Origin: an uncultured Scytonema sp.
GTDB lineage: Bacteria > Cyanobacteriota > Cyanobacteriia > Cyanobacteriales > Nostocaceae
DNA length: 52,324 bases
Direction of reading: 5' to 3'
Assembly (NCBI GenBank): GCA_937873135.1
Contig: CALMVQ010000218.1
Coordinates: 10,976-63,299 of the forward strand
In this document: in pieces, positions 37,121-44,686 of the stretch
Position numbering within the stretch: the first letter of the stretch is position 1
Layout: each line of letters opens with the position of its first letter
The notes under the pieces: model-generated
What the model was told of the DNA's origin: nothing
Databases searched by the model: none
The model's input: only the letters and a program-made list of their open reading frames with translations
Made by a program: the position numbers and the translations under genes

Positions 37121-37231
37121 CTAGTACATATCGGCGGAAATAAACCACCCATCTGAAACAGATAAAAAGCTTACAGAATAAGTGTTCTTTCTTTTTACTT
37201 TTTACTTTTTACTTTTGCCTTGTTGTACTAG
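37121..37231. repeat. MITE-like element, copy 1
   Basis: 111 bp with inverted ends CTAGTACA / TGTACTAG. It has a conserved 5' half (ATCGGCGGAAATAAACCACC) and a TTTTTAC heptamer tract near the right end. A second copy at 48672-48781 has the same orientation and is largely identical. Confidence 0.9.
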
Positions 37232-37417
37232 GTATCAAACTTTCTTTACTAAGTCACGTCGCGAAATGAATAATTAAAAATTGAAAAGCATAGAAATACA
37301 AGGTTTTCGACTGCTTGGGATGGTAACTCGATTTCCGCGCCCCATGTACTAATGAATCCATTCCCTACACCTGATTTCCCGCCTTTGGGAAGGAGCAATC
37401 TTTCTTTTATCTTCAAA

Positions 37418-37469
37418 GCATAAGCGAGGCTATGAGCGCTCGTTCCAACGCTCATAGCCTCGCTTATGC
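37418..37469. repeat. Palindrome with 21-bp perfect arms
   Basis: GCATAAGCGAGGCTATGAGC at 37418-37437 (plus one G) and its exact reverse complement at 37449-37469 enclose a 10-base loop. One of the strongest potential hairpins of the window, located before the DUF1003 gene with no T-tract for a terminator. Confidence 0.88.
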
Positions 37470-37685
37470 TCGTAGCGTCACCCTTCGGGCTAGAGCAGTC
37501 CTTTGTCATGAGTAATGGTTTCAGCCTTACTTAACAATTTTAACGTCCGCTCGCGTTTATTTCTGCTCACCTACTTAACGATCTATGACATCGTTAAACC
37601 TTGTTGAAGTCAAGGTGGAGTAAATTAAGATAAACTACCTGTGAGAGCAGGAAAACTGTTGCCGCCATTCTTTGTCTACAGCTTG

Positions 37686-38192
37686 ATGAATCCACAACCC
37701 TCAAAGACAAATTTACTTTCAAAAGAAGACCGCGAGCTTCTTTTGCACTTACGAGAGCAGGAACCTGCCAAAACATTACGAGAACAACCTCTAACAGCAG
37801 GAGAACGTGCTGCCGATTTCGTCGCCTCCACAGTTGGCTCTTGGAAATTTATTATCACTCAGACTGTTATTTTAATCGCTTGGATAATTATAAATGTGAC
37901 AGCTTGGTCCAAGCATTGGGACCCGTACCCTTTTATTTTGCTCAATTTAATGCTGTCGTTTCAGGCTGCCTATACTGGTCCAATTGTGATGATGAGCCAG
38001 AACCGATCTAGTGAGATTGATCGCAAGCGGGCGCAGCAAGATCTTGATTGTGATTTACAAGCAAACTTAGAAATTAAACTCGTGCATGAAAAGCTAAACA
38101 AGTTTCGAGAGGTTGAGTTACTCGAATTAAAAGTGAAGCTGGAACGTATAGAGAAATTACTTTTAGATGCCCAAGAACATAACTCTCATTAG
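37686..38192 (+). CDS. DUF1003 membrane protein
   Basis: About 168 residues from the ATG at 37686; a GTG at 37641 would add 15 residues. Two membrane helices lie in the middle (FIITQTVILIAWIIINV and FILLNLMLSFQAAYTGPIVM), the second carrying the DUF1003 signature LNLMLSFQAAYTGP and followed by MSQNR. A charged coiled-coil tail ends the protein (HEKLNKFREVELLELKVKLE). The family is widespread and its function is not established; some members have been tied to divalent ion or acid responses, which cannot be judged here. Twenty-five bases separate it from the dienelactone hydrolase gene, so the two are likely co-transcribed. Confidence 0.86.
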   Translation: MNPQPSKTNLLSKEDRELLLHLREQEPAKTLREQPLTAGERAADFVASTVGSWKFIITQTVILIAWIIINVTAWSKHWDPYPFILLNLMLSFQAAYTGPIVMMSQNRSSEIDRKRAQQDLDCDLQANLEIKLVHEKLNKFREVELLELKVKLERIEKLLLDAQEHNSH

Positions 38193-38217
38193 CGATCTTT
38201 AACTTGGAGGTAACAAC

Positions 38218-38958
38218 GTGCAAATCACTAAACGCAATGTCGAGTTGAGAGTTGATGACAGTTTAATGCGTGTCTACGTAGCAACCCCCAAGCCTACAGG
38301 ACATTATCCAGGAATTGTCTTCTACAGTGATATTTATCAGTTGGGTAGTCCAATGATTCGTCTTGCTAACTACTTAGCAGGACATGGCTATGTCGTCGCA
38401 GCTCCGGAAATTTTTCATCGAACGGAACCAGTTAGTCTCGTGATGGAGCCAGACGACTTTGGGCGGATGCGGGGCAACGACAATGCGCGTCGAACTCCCA
38501 TAGCGGGTTATGACGCTGACAACCTTGCTATGATTGAATTCCTTAAAGCAGACAGTTCGGTTTCGCCAGGTAAAATAGGCACTTTGGGGTTTTGTATTGG
38601 CGGACATCTCTCTTTTCGGGCAGCTTTGCAAAGTGACATCAAAGCTGCTGCATGCTGCTACCCTACAGGTATTCCCAGTGGCAAACTCGGTCAGGGGGTC
38701 GCTGATACAATCAAGCGAGTAAGTGAAATCAAAGGTGAAATGTTAATAGTACTTGGCACTCTCGATCCTCACATCCCAGAAAGCGATCGCTTAACGCTTA
38801 TAAAAGCCCTTGAGAATGCCAGCATCCCTCACAAAATTGTCCTCTACGAAGCAGAGCATACCTTTATGCGTGACGACGGTTATCGCTATGATCCTGCTGC
38901 AACTACTTCTGCTTGGTCTGAAATACTAGCTTTCTTTGAACGTATCTTCGCGTTTTGA
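38218..38958 (+). CDS. Dienelactone hydrolase-family alpha/beta hydrolase
   Basis: 246 residues, alpha/beta-hydrolase fold. The nucleophile elbow is GFCIGGHLSF, with Cys in place of Ser as in true dienelactone hydrolases. The acid (GTLDPHIP) and the catalytic His (EAEHTFMRDDGYRYDP) are in the expected order. GTG start at 38218 with a strong TTGGAGG nine bases upstream. Soluble, probably cytosolic. The natural substrate in cyanobacteria is not known; lactones or carboxylic esters are likely. Confidence 0.9.
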   Translation: MQITKRNVELRVDDSLMRVYVATPKPTGHYPGIVFYSDIYQLGSPMIRLANYLAGHGYVVAAPEIFHRTEPVSLVMEPDDFGRMRGNDNARRTPIAGYDADNLAMIEFLKADSSVSPGKIGTLGFCIGGHLSFRAALQSDIKAAACCYPTGIPSGKLGQGVADTIKRVSEIKGEMLIVLGTLDPHIPESDRLTLIKALENASIPHKIVLYEAEHTFMRDDGYRYDPAATTSAWSEILAFFERIFAF

Positions 38959-38984
38959 AGTAAATAACCGAACTTGACACCTTT

Positions 38985-39228
38985 ATAGCAAAGTTAAACC
39001 ACCATCTATCGGCAAAATAATCCCAGTGATATTAAGTATTGGTCATCAACTTTACAACAGCATGAGCAAGTTCTTCAGCCTGACCATGGAAATGATTACC
39101 TCTACACCCAGTGCCGCAGTTAGTTTTGCAACAGACAATCCCATCCGACTGCCACCACCTACAACTAAGATACGTTGCTCGTTTAGATTTAGATAAGGCA
39201 GTTGCTTTTGTTCTAACACATGTGGCAT
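38985..39228 (-). pseudogene. Decayed short-chain dehydrogenase (SDR)
   Basis: From the ATG at 39228 the minus strand reads NEQRILVVGGGSRMGLSVA then KLTAALGVEVIISM, the Rossmann N-terminus of an SDR. After about 45 codons it jumps, in another frame, to QAEELAHAVVKLMTNT, and in a third frame to ITGIILPIDGGLTL, the standard SDR C-terminus. Roughly 150 central codons, including the catalytic Tyr-x-x-x-Lys, are missing and there are at least two frame shifts. The start overlaps the end of the NADP oxidoreductase gene (TGAGATG), so an intact ancestor was probably its operon partner. Confidence 0.85.
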
Positions 39229-39229
39229 C

Positions 39230-39910
39230 TCACTTCAAAGCTGAAGCTTGCCGTCCACCTAAGCGTTGTCCCTGTGCAGCTGGTAGAACATTGACAGAGA
39301 TTGTTGCATAAGAGCCTTGTTGCTGACCAATCATAATTAGGCGAATGAAATCACCTAAGCCTTCTACCAAACGAGCATTACGTAAAACCCCGGAATCCAC
39401 TGGTAAAAATCCAATTTCCTCAGCAAGCTGCATAACTGTTTTTCGAGCCTGTTCGTGATCTCCTGCAACAAAGACCGAAACTTGATAATCCTTAAGTGGT
39501 TTAGGTGCTAATTCAAACACCTCTTGCGCTATTGTATTGAATGCTTTAACTACGTGACTATTGGGAACTTCTTTAGCTAGTTTCTCTGCCAGGGATTCCT
39601 CAATTGCCGGATAAGCAAATCCTTCAGGAATGTCTTGGTTGTTGCAGTCGATGATGATTTTACCGTTCAGAACTTCAGGATTGGATAGCAAATGCTTTGG
39701 CAAAATGCCACGTGCTGTCCACAAAATCACATCCGCAAAAGCCGCAGCCTCATCATTGGTACCACCTTGCGTTCCCAGTGCTGCGAATTCAGCCACTGAC
39801 TTTCCTTTTTCGGCATCGCGGGAACCAAAAAAGACGTGATGCCCCTGTTGTGCCCAGAGAATACCTAGAGAACGTCCCATGTTGCCACTACCGATGATTC
39901 CTATTTTCAT
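39230..39910 (-). CDS. F420-dependent NADP oxidoreductase-like protein
   Basis: 226 residues. Begins with a Rossmann motif, IGIIGSGNMGRSLG, followed by FFGSRDAEKG at the end of strand two, where Arg suggests NADP preference. VVKAFNTIAQEVFELAP and the C-terminal ARLVEGLGDFIRLIM match the NADP_oxidoreductase/F420-dependent family. Cyanobacteria may use a flavin or another partner rather than F420 itself; this is known only loosely. The neighbouring decayed SDR indicates that a former two-gene redox operon has lost one member. Confidence 0.87.
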   Translation of the reverse strand: MKIGIIGSGNMGRSLGILWAQQGHHVFFGSRDAEKGKSVAEFAALGTQGGTNDEAAAFADVILWTARGILPKHLLSNPEVLNGKIIIDCNNQDIPEGFAYPAIEESLAEKLAKEVPNSHVVKAFNTIAQEVFELAPKPLKDYQVSVFVAGDHEQARKTVMQLAEEIGFLPVDSGVLRNARLVEGLGDFIRLIMIGQQQGSYATISVNVLPAAQGQRLGGRQASALK

Positions 39911-40417
39911 AACTTACAGTTTCAAGCCCCTTCCAGATAAGCGCACAAATACTATCCTGTTATATAGTATACGTGCAATTTTGAAGATAGGCGCTTGTGG
40001 TGTTGCCATCGCTTGATTGAAAGAGGCAGGTAGAGTTAATCAAACAAGCGTGTCGCCATGCCAGGGTATGAGATTTTCAATGAAGTCAGATTAAATTAAG
40101 TGCCAGTCTCTTTTTAGATATGCAAGAGACCACTATTCAGGCAGATGCTACTTGTTTGTGTGGTAGCAGGCACATAACGACAGAGACTGACGTACAGAAG
40201 AGTTTAGCCGCAATGCTAAACATTGCTCGGAAATCTTAACCCAAGTTGCGCTTGAGTATATATAGTAGGCAATGGGTAATTGGGAAAAAAGGCTACGATT
40301 ATAACGGTTCCTTGATAATTATTTTTCCCATTACCTATTATTTATGACTAGCGTTGGTATATGTAACTAGCGCGCTTACGTTACAAAACTGTTCTTACCA
40401 CTTATGATGGCTCTTGC
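39911..40417. other. Spacer, no gene seen
   Basis: 507 bases between the oxidoreductase start and the rpsU stop. AT-rich, with TATAGTATAC near 39963, which could belong to the oxidoreductase promoter (minus strand). No repeat family or RNA gene is recognised. Confidence 0.45.
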
Positions 40418-40609
40418 CTAACGGGAACGTCTCCTATACCGCTTAGATTTGGCCACTTCTTTAGCTTTACGCTTGTGTTTCTCCAAGGGAGTTTCAAAGT
40501 GACGATGTTTCTTTAGATCTGGAAAAATTCCTGCCTTGGAAACCTCTCGCTTAAATCGACGTAAGGCTGACTCAATTCCTTCATTTTCACCCATAATTAT
40601 TTGCGTCAT
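40418..40609 (-). CDS. rpsU: 30S ribosomal protein S21
   Basis: 63 residues, basic, of the S21 family: [20 protein letters not shown] at the N-terminus and the Lys/Arg-rich tail ([19 protein letters not shown]). S21 helps initiation complexes pair with the Shine-Dalgarno sequence. It lies downstream of the RRM-protein gene, a pairing well known in cyanobacteria (rbpA1-rpsU), here with a strong terminator in the 172-base gap. S21 may therefore depend on read-through or its own promoter. Confidence 0.95.
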   Translation of the reverse strand: MTQIIMGENEGIESALRRFKREVSKAGIFPDLKKHRHFETPLEKHKRKAKEVAKSKRYRRRSR

Positions 40610-40682
40610 TCTCTGTCCTCATTTAATTAACTGAAATTGGTGCTTGAATGGCTAGATATAAACAATCTAGTACAATGCAAGT

Positions 40683-40709
40683 AAAAAAGGGCAGAATCGT
40701 TATCTGCCC
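40683..40709 (-). terminator. Rho-independent terminator between rbp and rpsU
   Basis: On the minus strand GGGCAGA-TAACGAT-TCTGCCC (plus-strand 40689-40709) forms a 7-bp GC-rich stem followed directly by TTTTTTAC. It is the clearest intrinsic terminator of the window. Confidence 0.88.
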
Positions 40710-40781
40710 AAAATACCCGAGAGTTAAATTCTTTGTTTGGGATGAAACGATTGGACAAAGGACCAAGACTCATCTCAAAGC

Positions 40782-41102
40782 TTAGTAACGGCGATTGTAT
40801 CCTCCTCCTCCGCCACCACTGCCCCTTCTGTCACCACCACCACCAAAAGAACCTCTGTCTTCACGCGGCTTAGCCTTATTAACTTTTAAATTGCGACCCA
40901 TCCACTCAGCAGTGTCAAGGGCTTCGATCGCTGTAGCTTCTTCGGCATCTGATCCCATTTCTACAAATGCAAAACCACGTAAACGTCCAGTTTCCCTGTC
41001 TTTTGGTAACTGGACGCTCTTAACAGTCCCATATTCTGAAAAGACTTGCTTTAAATCATCCTCCGCAACTTCATATGATAGATTACCTACATAAATTGAC
41101 AT
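40782..41102 (-). CDS. rbp: RRM RNA-binding protein (cyanobacterial Rbp)
   Basis: 106 residues: one RRM of about 80 residues with RNP2 (IYVGNLSYEV) and RNP1 (LRGFAFVEM), then a short Gly-rich tail (GGGGDRRGSGGGGGGYNRRY) of the RbpA/glycine-rich type. Such proteins are cold-induced in Anabaena and influence mRNA localisation or stability. ATG at 41102 with GGAG about ten bases upstream. The 630-base upstream region has the space for a long cold-regulated leader, but no known element is recognised. Confidence 0.95.
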   Translation of the reverse strand: MSIYVGNLSYEVAEDDLKQVFSEYGTVKSVQLPKDRETGRLRGFAFVEMGSDAEEATAIEALDTAEWMGRNLKVNKAKPREDRGSFGGGGDRRGSGGGGGGYNRRY

Positions 41103-41732
41103 AAAACATCTCCAGAACCAAGTAGTGTAGAGATTTAGATTCGGAGAGACGCTTGTAAATGAATAAACACAAACTGCATAACCGAAAATAATCCTCGATC
41201 ATAATAACATACAATTTCGGACCTGTAACTGAACTATAGATTATATTCCATAAGCAGTAGTAGCGTCCTTGTAACCCAAGTCAGATAAGCTCAACAAAGT
41301 ATATAAACAATTGTAAAGTAATTCGCACTCGCATAACTTTGCTTCATTTTTCTGCCGTTATGTGTCTGAGTGCAACATTAGTGACAAATAATCAAGGAGT
41401 GTGGTAGGACGAGATCATACCATTTCAAGCCCAGGCATAAGCTTGAAAGTAGGATTTCAGTAATGCACATGAAATAAAAGACGGATTGATGTATGCAGAA
41501 AAGCCGATACAAGACCTACTTGAAAGGTAAGCTTTCTAACATGTAGCACGATAAATACAACGGTAATTGGATGAACCACTTGTAGTTCATCCAATTGGGT
41601 GAATGCGATGTCTTCCTTCAGAATATACCCTGAAAGTAATAGCGATCAGCAAATAACTTGCCTTATGAACCTTGTCTACTGAAGGTTGAGAGCTAATTAT
41701 CCTCTGTTGCTTGTGTGTAAAAAGGTTAAAAA
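41103..41732. other. Divergent spacer with one strong hairpin
   Basis: 630 bases between rbp (minus) and the PAS kinase (plus), probably with both promoters. AATTGGATGAAC-N8-GTTCATCCAATT (41565-41596) is a perfect 12-bp hairpin. No gene is seen. Confidence 0.55.
41565..41596. repeat. Perfect 12-bp inverted repeat
   Basis: AATTGGATGAAC and GTTCATCCAATT with loop CACTTGTA. No T-tract follows. It may be an operator or a small palindromic repeat upstream of the PAS kinase gene. Confidence 0.6.
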
Positions 41733-43454
41733 GTGGATGAAACTGTGAAAGTATCGCATACACCAGCTGATTCTCAACAAGGAACGTTACCCTTGCTGGA
41801 AAGAATTGCTGCAAATCTACCGGGGATGATCGTGCAATTCCTTCAACGACAAGATGGTTCTCAATCTATCCTGTATGCTAGTTCTGGGTGTCGGGAGCTA
41901 TGTGAACTAGAGCCAGAAGAAGTGAAAAAAGACTTTCAATTTCTTTCCAAACAAATCCATCCACAGGATTTAAAAGCCTTTGACGAAGCTGTCGCCACCT
42001 CTAGTGCTACTCTCGCGCCTTGGCATTGGGAAGGTAGAATTATTACCCCCAGTGGCAAAATTAAGTGGGTTCAAGGAATATGCCGTCCGGAACGACAAGG
42101 AGGTGACGTTGTTTGGGATGGTTTGTTGATGGATATTACTGAACGCAAACAGGCAGAAGAATTACTACACATGAAGGCAAAACGCGATCGCCTGTTAGCA
42201 CAAACCCTTTCCAGAATTCGCTCCTCCCTCAACTTAAACCACATTCTCCAAACGACAGTTAAAGAAGTCAGGCAATTTTTACAAACAGATCGAGTTTGTA
42301 TAGCGTTGAAGGATACAGATGTTCATTCAAAAATTCTTGCCGAATCAGTAGATCCTCAATATCCATCAATCTTGGGGTGGAGAAGTGACAATGAAACTCA
42401 TCCGTCAGAGTTTAAAAAACTACTCATGACCAATCGCGTGCGGATAGTAGAAGATATCACGCAAACAGCCGTATCTTCTCAATTGACGGCAATGTATCAA
42501 CAATCTCAAACGAGAGCTAGCTTAGCTGTACCAATTATACTGGGCGAGGAATTATTTGGTGCATTAGTTGCTAACCAATGTAGTGGACCGCGTCATTGGA
42601 CGGCTATAGAAATAGATTTACTTCAACAGATGTCAGAACAGGTGGCGATCGCAATTCAGCAAGCACAACTCTACCAAGAGCTAGCACAACTTAACACTAA
42701 TTTGGAACGTCAAGTAGAAGAGCGCACCGCCCAATTGCAGCAAAAAATGCAGGAAATTCAAGAACTCAGCCGCGTGAAAGATGTAGTTTTGCACACAGTT
42801 TCTCACAATCTAAGAACTTCGGTGCTTGGTAACTTGATGGTATTAAATAATTTGCGGTGTAGTGAAGAGGTGAACATTACGATATCTCGTTCTATCGTTG
42901 ATCGCATGATTCAAGGTAACGACTATCAATTGGCAATGATTGAGTCATTATTAGAAATTCATACAGGCGAAGAAGAAGTTGTACCTCACCTTGAAGAAGT
43001 TAATTTTAGCACATTGCTAAAGGCAGTTATCAAAGATTTGGAGCCAACGTTGAATAGACATCAAGTAACTATTAACAATTTGATTCGTGAAGATCTACCG
43101 CTAGTTGTAGCCGCTCCAATACAGTTGCAGAAAGTTTTTGTCAATTTGTTTACTTATAGTTGGCAACACAACCCACCAGGATTAAAGTTCACCCTGAAAG
43201 CCATAGTTGAGGCAGGAATGATTCGCTGTACGATTCAAAATAATGGCACGAGAATGAAAAAGCTAGATTGCGATCGCTTGTTTGATTTGTATGTATGCGC
43301 TCCACAAGCCCCTTGTTCCACAGGTATTGGCTTAAAAATGTTTCTTAGTCGGCGAATTATTAAAGCACATGGCGGGGAAATTGGTGTCACTAGTAAACCC
43401 AAAGGTGGGTTTACTTTTTGGTTTACATTACCTTTAGCAACTGCACCTAATTAA
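41733..43454 (+). CDS. PAS-GAF histidine kinase with degenerate ATP-binding site
   Basis: 573 residues, cytosolic. PAS domain about 20-140, GAF about 155-315, coiled coil about 315-345, HisKA with His358 in HTVSHNLRTS. The HATPase is altered: in the N-box, NLFTYSWQHNPPG has Tyr475 where the catalytic Asn of NLIVNAVKHNPPG stands in the related kinase at 46230. The DNGVG motif (Asp of the G1 box) reads NNGTR here. The G2 part GIGLKMFLSRRII and the end AHGGEIGV remain. Autophosphorylation is thus doubtful, while the phospho-acceptor His is kept. GTG start at 41733 with AAGG at good spacing. Likely a pseudokinase that is phosphorylated by, or pairs with, another kinase (inference). Confidence 0.87.
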   Translation: MDETVKVSHTPADSQQGTLPLLERIAANLPGMIVQFLQRQDGSQSILYASSGCRELCELEPEEVKKDFQFLSKQIHPQDLKAFDEAVATSSATLAPWHWEGRIITPSGKIKWVQGICRPERQGGDVVWDGLLMDITERKQAEELLHMKAKRDRLLAQTLSRIRSSLNLNHILQTTVKEVRQFLQTDRVCIALKDTDVHSKILAESVDPQYPSILGWRSDNETHPSEFKKLLMTNRVRIVEDITQTAVSSQLTAMYQQSQTRASLAVPIILGEELFGALVANQCSGPRHWTAIEIDLLQQMSEQVAIAIQQAQLYQELAQLNTNLERQVEERTAQLQQKMQEIQELSRVKDVVLHTVSHNLRTSVLGNLMVLNNLRCSEEVNITISRSIVDRMIQGNDYQLAMIESLLEIHTGEEEVVPHLEEVNFSTLLKAVIKDLEPTLNRHQVTINNLIREDLPLVVAAPIQLQKVFVNLFTYSWQHNPPGLKFTLKAIVEAGMIRCTIQNNGTRMKKLDCDRLFDLYVCAPQAPCSTGIGLKMFLSRRIIKAHGGEIGVTSKPKGGFTFWFTLPLATAPN

Positions 43455-43460
43455 CCGCTA

Positions 43461-44531
43461 CTAGCGAACGCCTATGAAGCCAGCCCGCTCAATTGCCTCT
43501 TGCCCCTGATTTGTTAGTAAAAGTTTGGCATAAGCATCACCTACTTGTTTCGATTTTTCTTTATTCTGCTTAATAATCACATACAAGTTAGAAGTAATTG
43601 GATAACTGCCATTTTTGATTGCTTCAGTATTGATCTGGTTGCGCTGATGCGGGCATTGCTGTGGTGGCACGAGAGGTTCGCGGTAAGGAGGAATTGCCCG
43701 CGTGGAAGTAACACTCAGTGACAAAGGCTTCACCATACATTGTGGCACCAAGGCACGGGCAGAACCGTAATACAACCCGCCAGGAGTTTTGTTGACTAGG
43801 CGCAGTGCCTCCGTAGCGGAGTGGACGTACTGCAGGTTCGGGCTAGATGCTGGTAGAGCAAAATTTTTATCACCAGAGAAAACCACTGTGTCTGCATCTT
43901 CTCGGAGTTGGGAGAAAGGGGTAATGGGTAAATCAGGTCCGCCCAAGAGTTTCCAGTTGGTAATTTGCCCCTGATAAATCTGTTGCAACTGCTTAATAGT
44001 TAAGCTCGACACCGGAAGAGAAGGGTTAACAACCACTGCGATCGCATCAATACCTACCTGACGAGCAGTAAGTGTAAAGCCACGTTGCTGGGCTGTCGTT
44101 AATTCAGAAGGCGTCAGGGGACGTGAAGACTGAGCAAAGTCCAATTCCCCATTGAGCAACATGCGAATGCCTGAGGCTGAGCCAGGGCTTTCGTTAGTCG
44201 GGTTAACGTAGTGCAACTTTAATTCAGGATGTTCGCCCTGGATCTGGGAATCTACCATTTGCCTGATAGGTGCCCAAGCTGCACTACCACCATAATTGAA
44301 TACACCGGGCGGAACAGAGGTAATTGACCTAAAAGTTGATCCAGTAGGTGAAGCTGTGCTTGAAAGTTTTTGGGAGGAGGAGTCAGCAGTCATTGCAGAG
44401 AATAAGTGAGACTTTAGCATCCAATAAAATATTCCGCCAATCACCATCAGTGTTAGCACTTTGCCAATAATTATACCTCTAACAAATACTCCTAGTTCTT
44501 CATTAATTAAGGGCTTTCTTTTGGTTTTCAT
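43461..44531 (-). CDS. PstS-like phosphate/substrate-binding protein, membrane-anchored
   Basis: About 356 residues from the ATG at 44531; a TTG at 44576 would add 15. A short cytosolic N-terminus, a membrane helix (VLTLMVIGGIFYWML) and a Ser/Thr-rich linker precede a PBP-like domain of the PstS group: GVFNYGGSAAWAPIRQMV, NPTNESPGSASGIRML, ELDFAQSSRPLT, VVVNPSLPV and LTIKQLQQIYQGQITNW. It has no Pst transporter genes beside it. Such stand-alone PstS-like proteins, often next to Ser/Thr kinases in cyanobacteria, may act as ligand sensors. The gene is convergent with the pseudokinase (six bases between the stops) and lies 155 bases after the Ser/Thr kinase gene on the same strand. Confidence 0.85.
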   Translation of the reverse strand: MKTKRKPLINEELGVFVRGIIIGKVLTLMVIGGIFYWMLKSHLFSAMTADSSSQKLSSTASPTGSTFRSITSVPPGVFNYGGSAAWAPIRQMVDSQIQGEHPELKLHYVNPTNESPGSASGIRMLLNGELDFAQSSRPLTPSELTTAQQRGFTLTARQVGIDAIAVVVNPSLPVSSLTIKQLQQIYQGQITNWKLLGGPDLPITPFSQLREDADTVVFSGDKNFALPASSPNLQYVHSATEALRLVNKTPGGLYYGSARALVPQCMVKPLSLSVTSTRAIPPYREPLVPPQQCPHQRNQINTEAIKNGSYPITSNLYVIIKQNKEKSKQVGDAYAKLLLTNQGQEAIERAGFIGVR

Positions 44532-44686
44532 ATTATTATTTTTATTTATCTTGATGACATTTTTTGTAAAGGACAAGTAGTGGGCTCTGCTAGAAGTAAA
44601 GACAGTTTCGTTACTGAAGTTTTATGATCTCCTGCTATAAATACAACGTTAATGTTTAGTTGATGAAACTCTAATATATAGCTATA

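Larger units (their letters stand above)
36598..37685. other. 1.1-kb region built mostly from interspersed repeats
   Basis: Holds the long copy of the modular palindromic element (36811-37078), a 111-bp MITE-like element (37121-37231) and a 21-bp-arm palindrome (37418-37469). Two open frames (36674-36949 plus, 37249-37509 minus) are formed by repeat sequence and are not called. Confidence 0.7.

Noticed and set aside
37249-37509. 86-codon frame on the minus strand
   Set aside because: It runs through the 21-bp-arm palindrome, and the product resembles no family.
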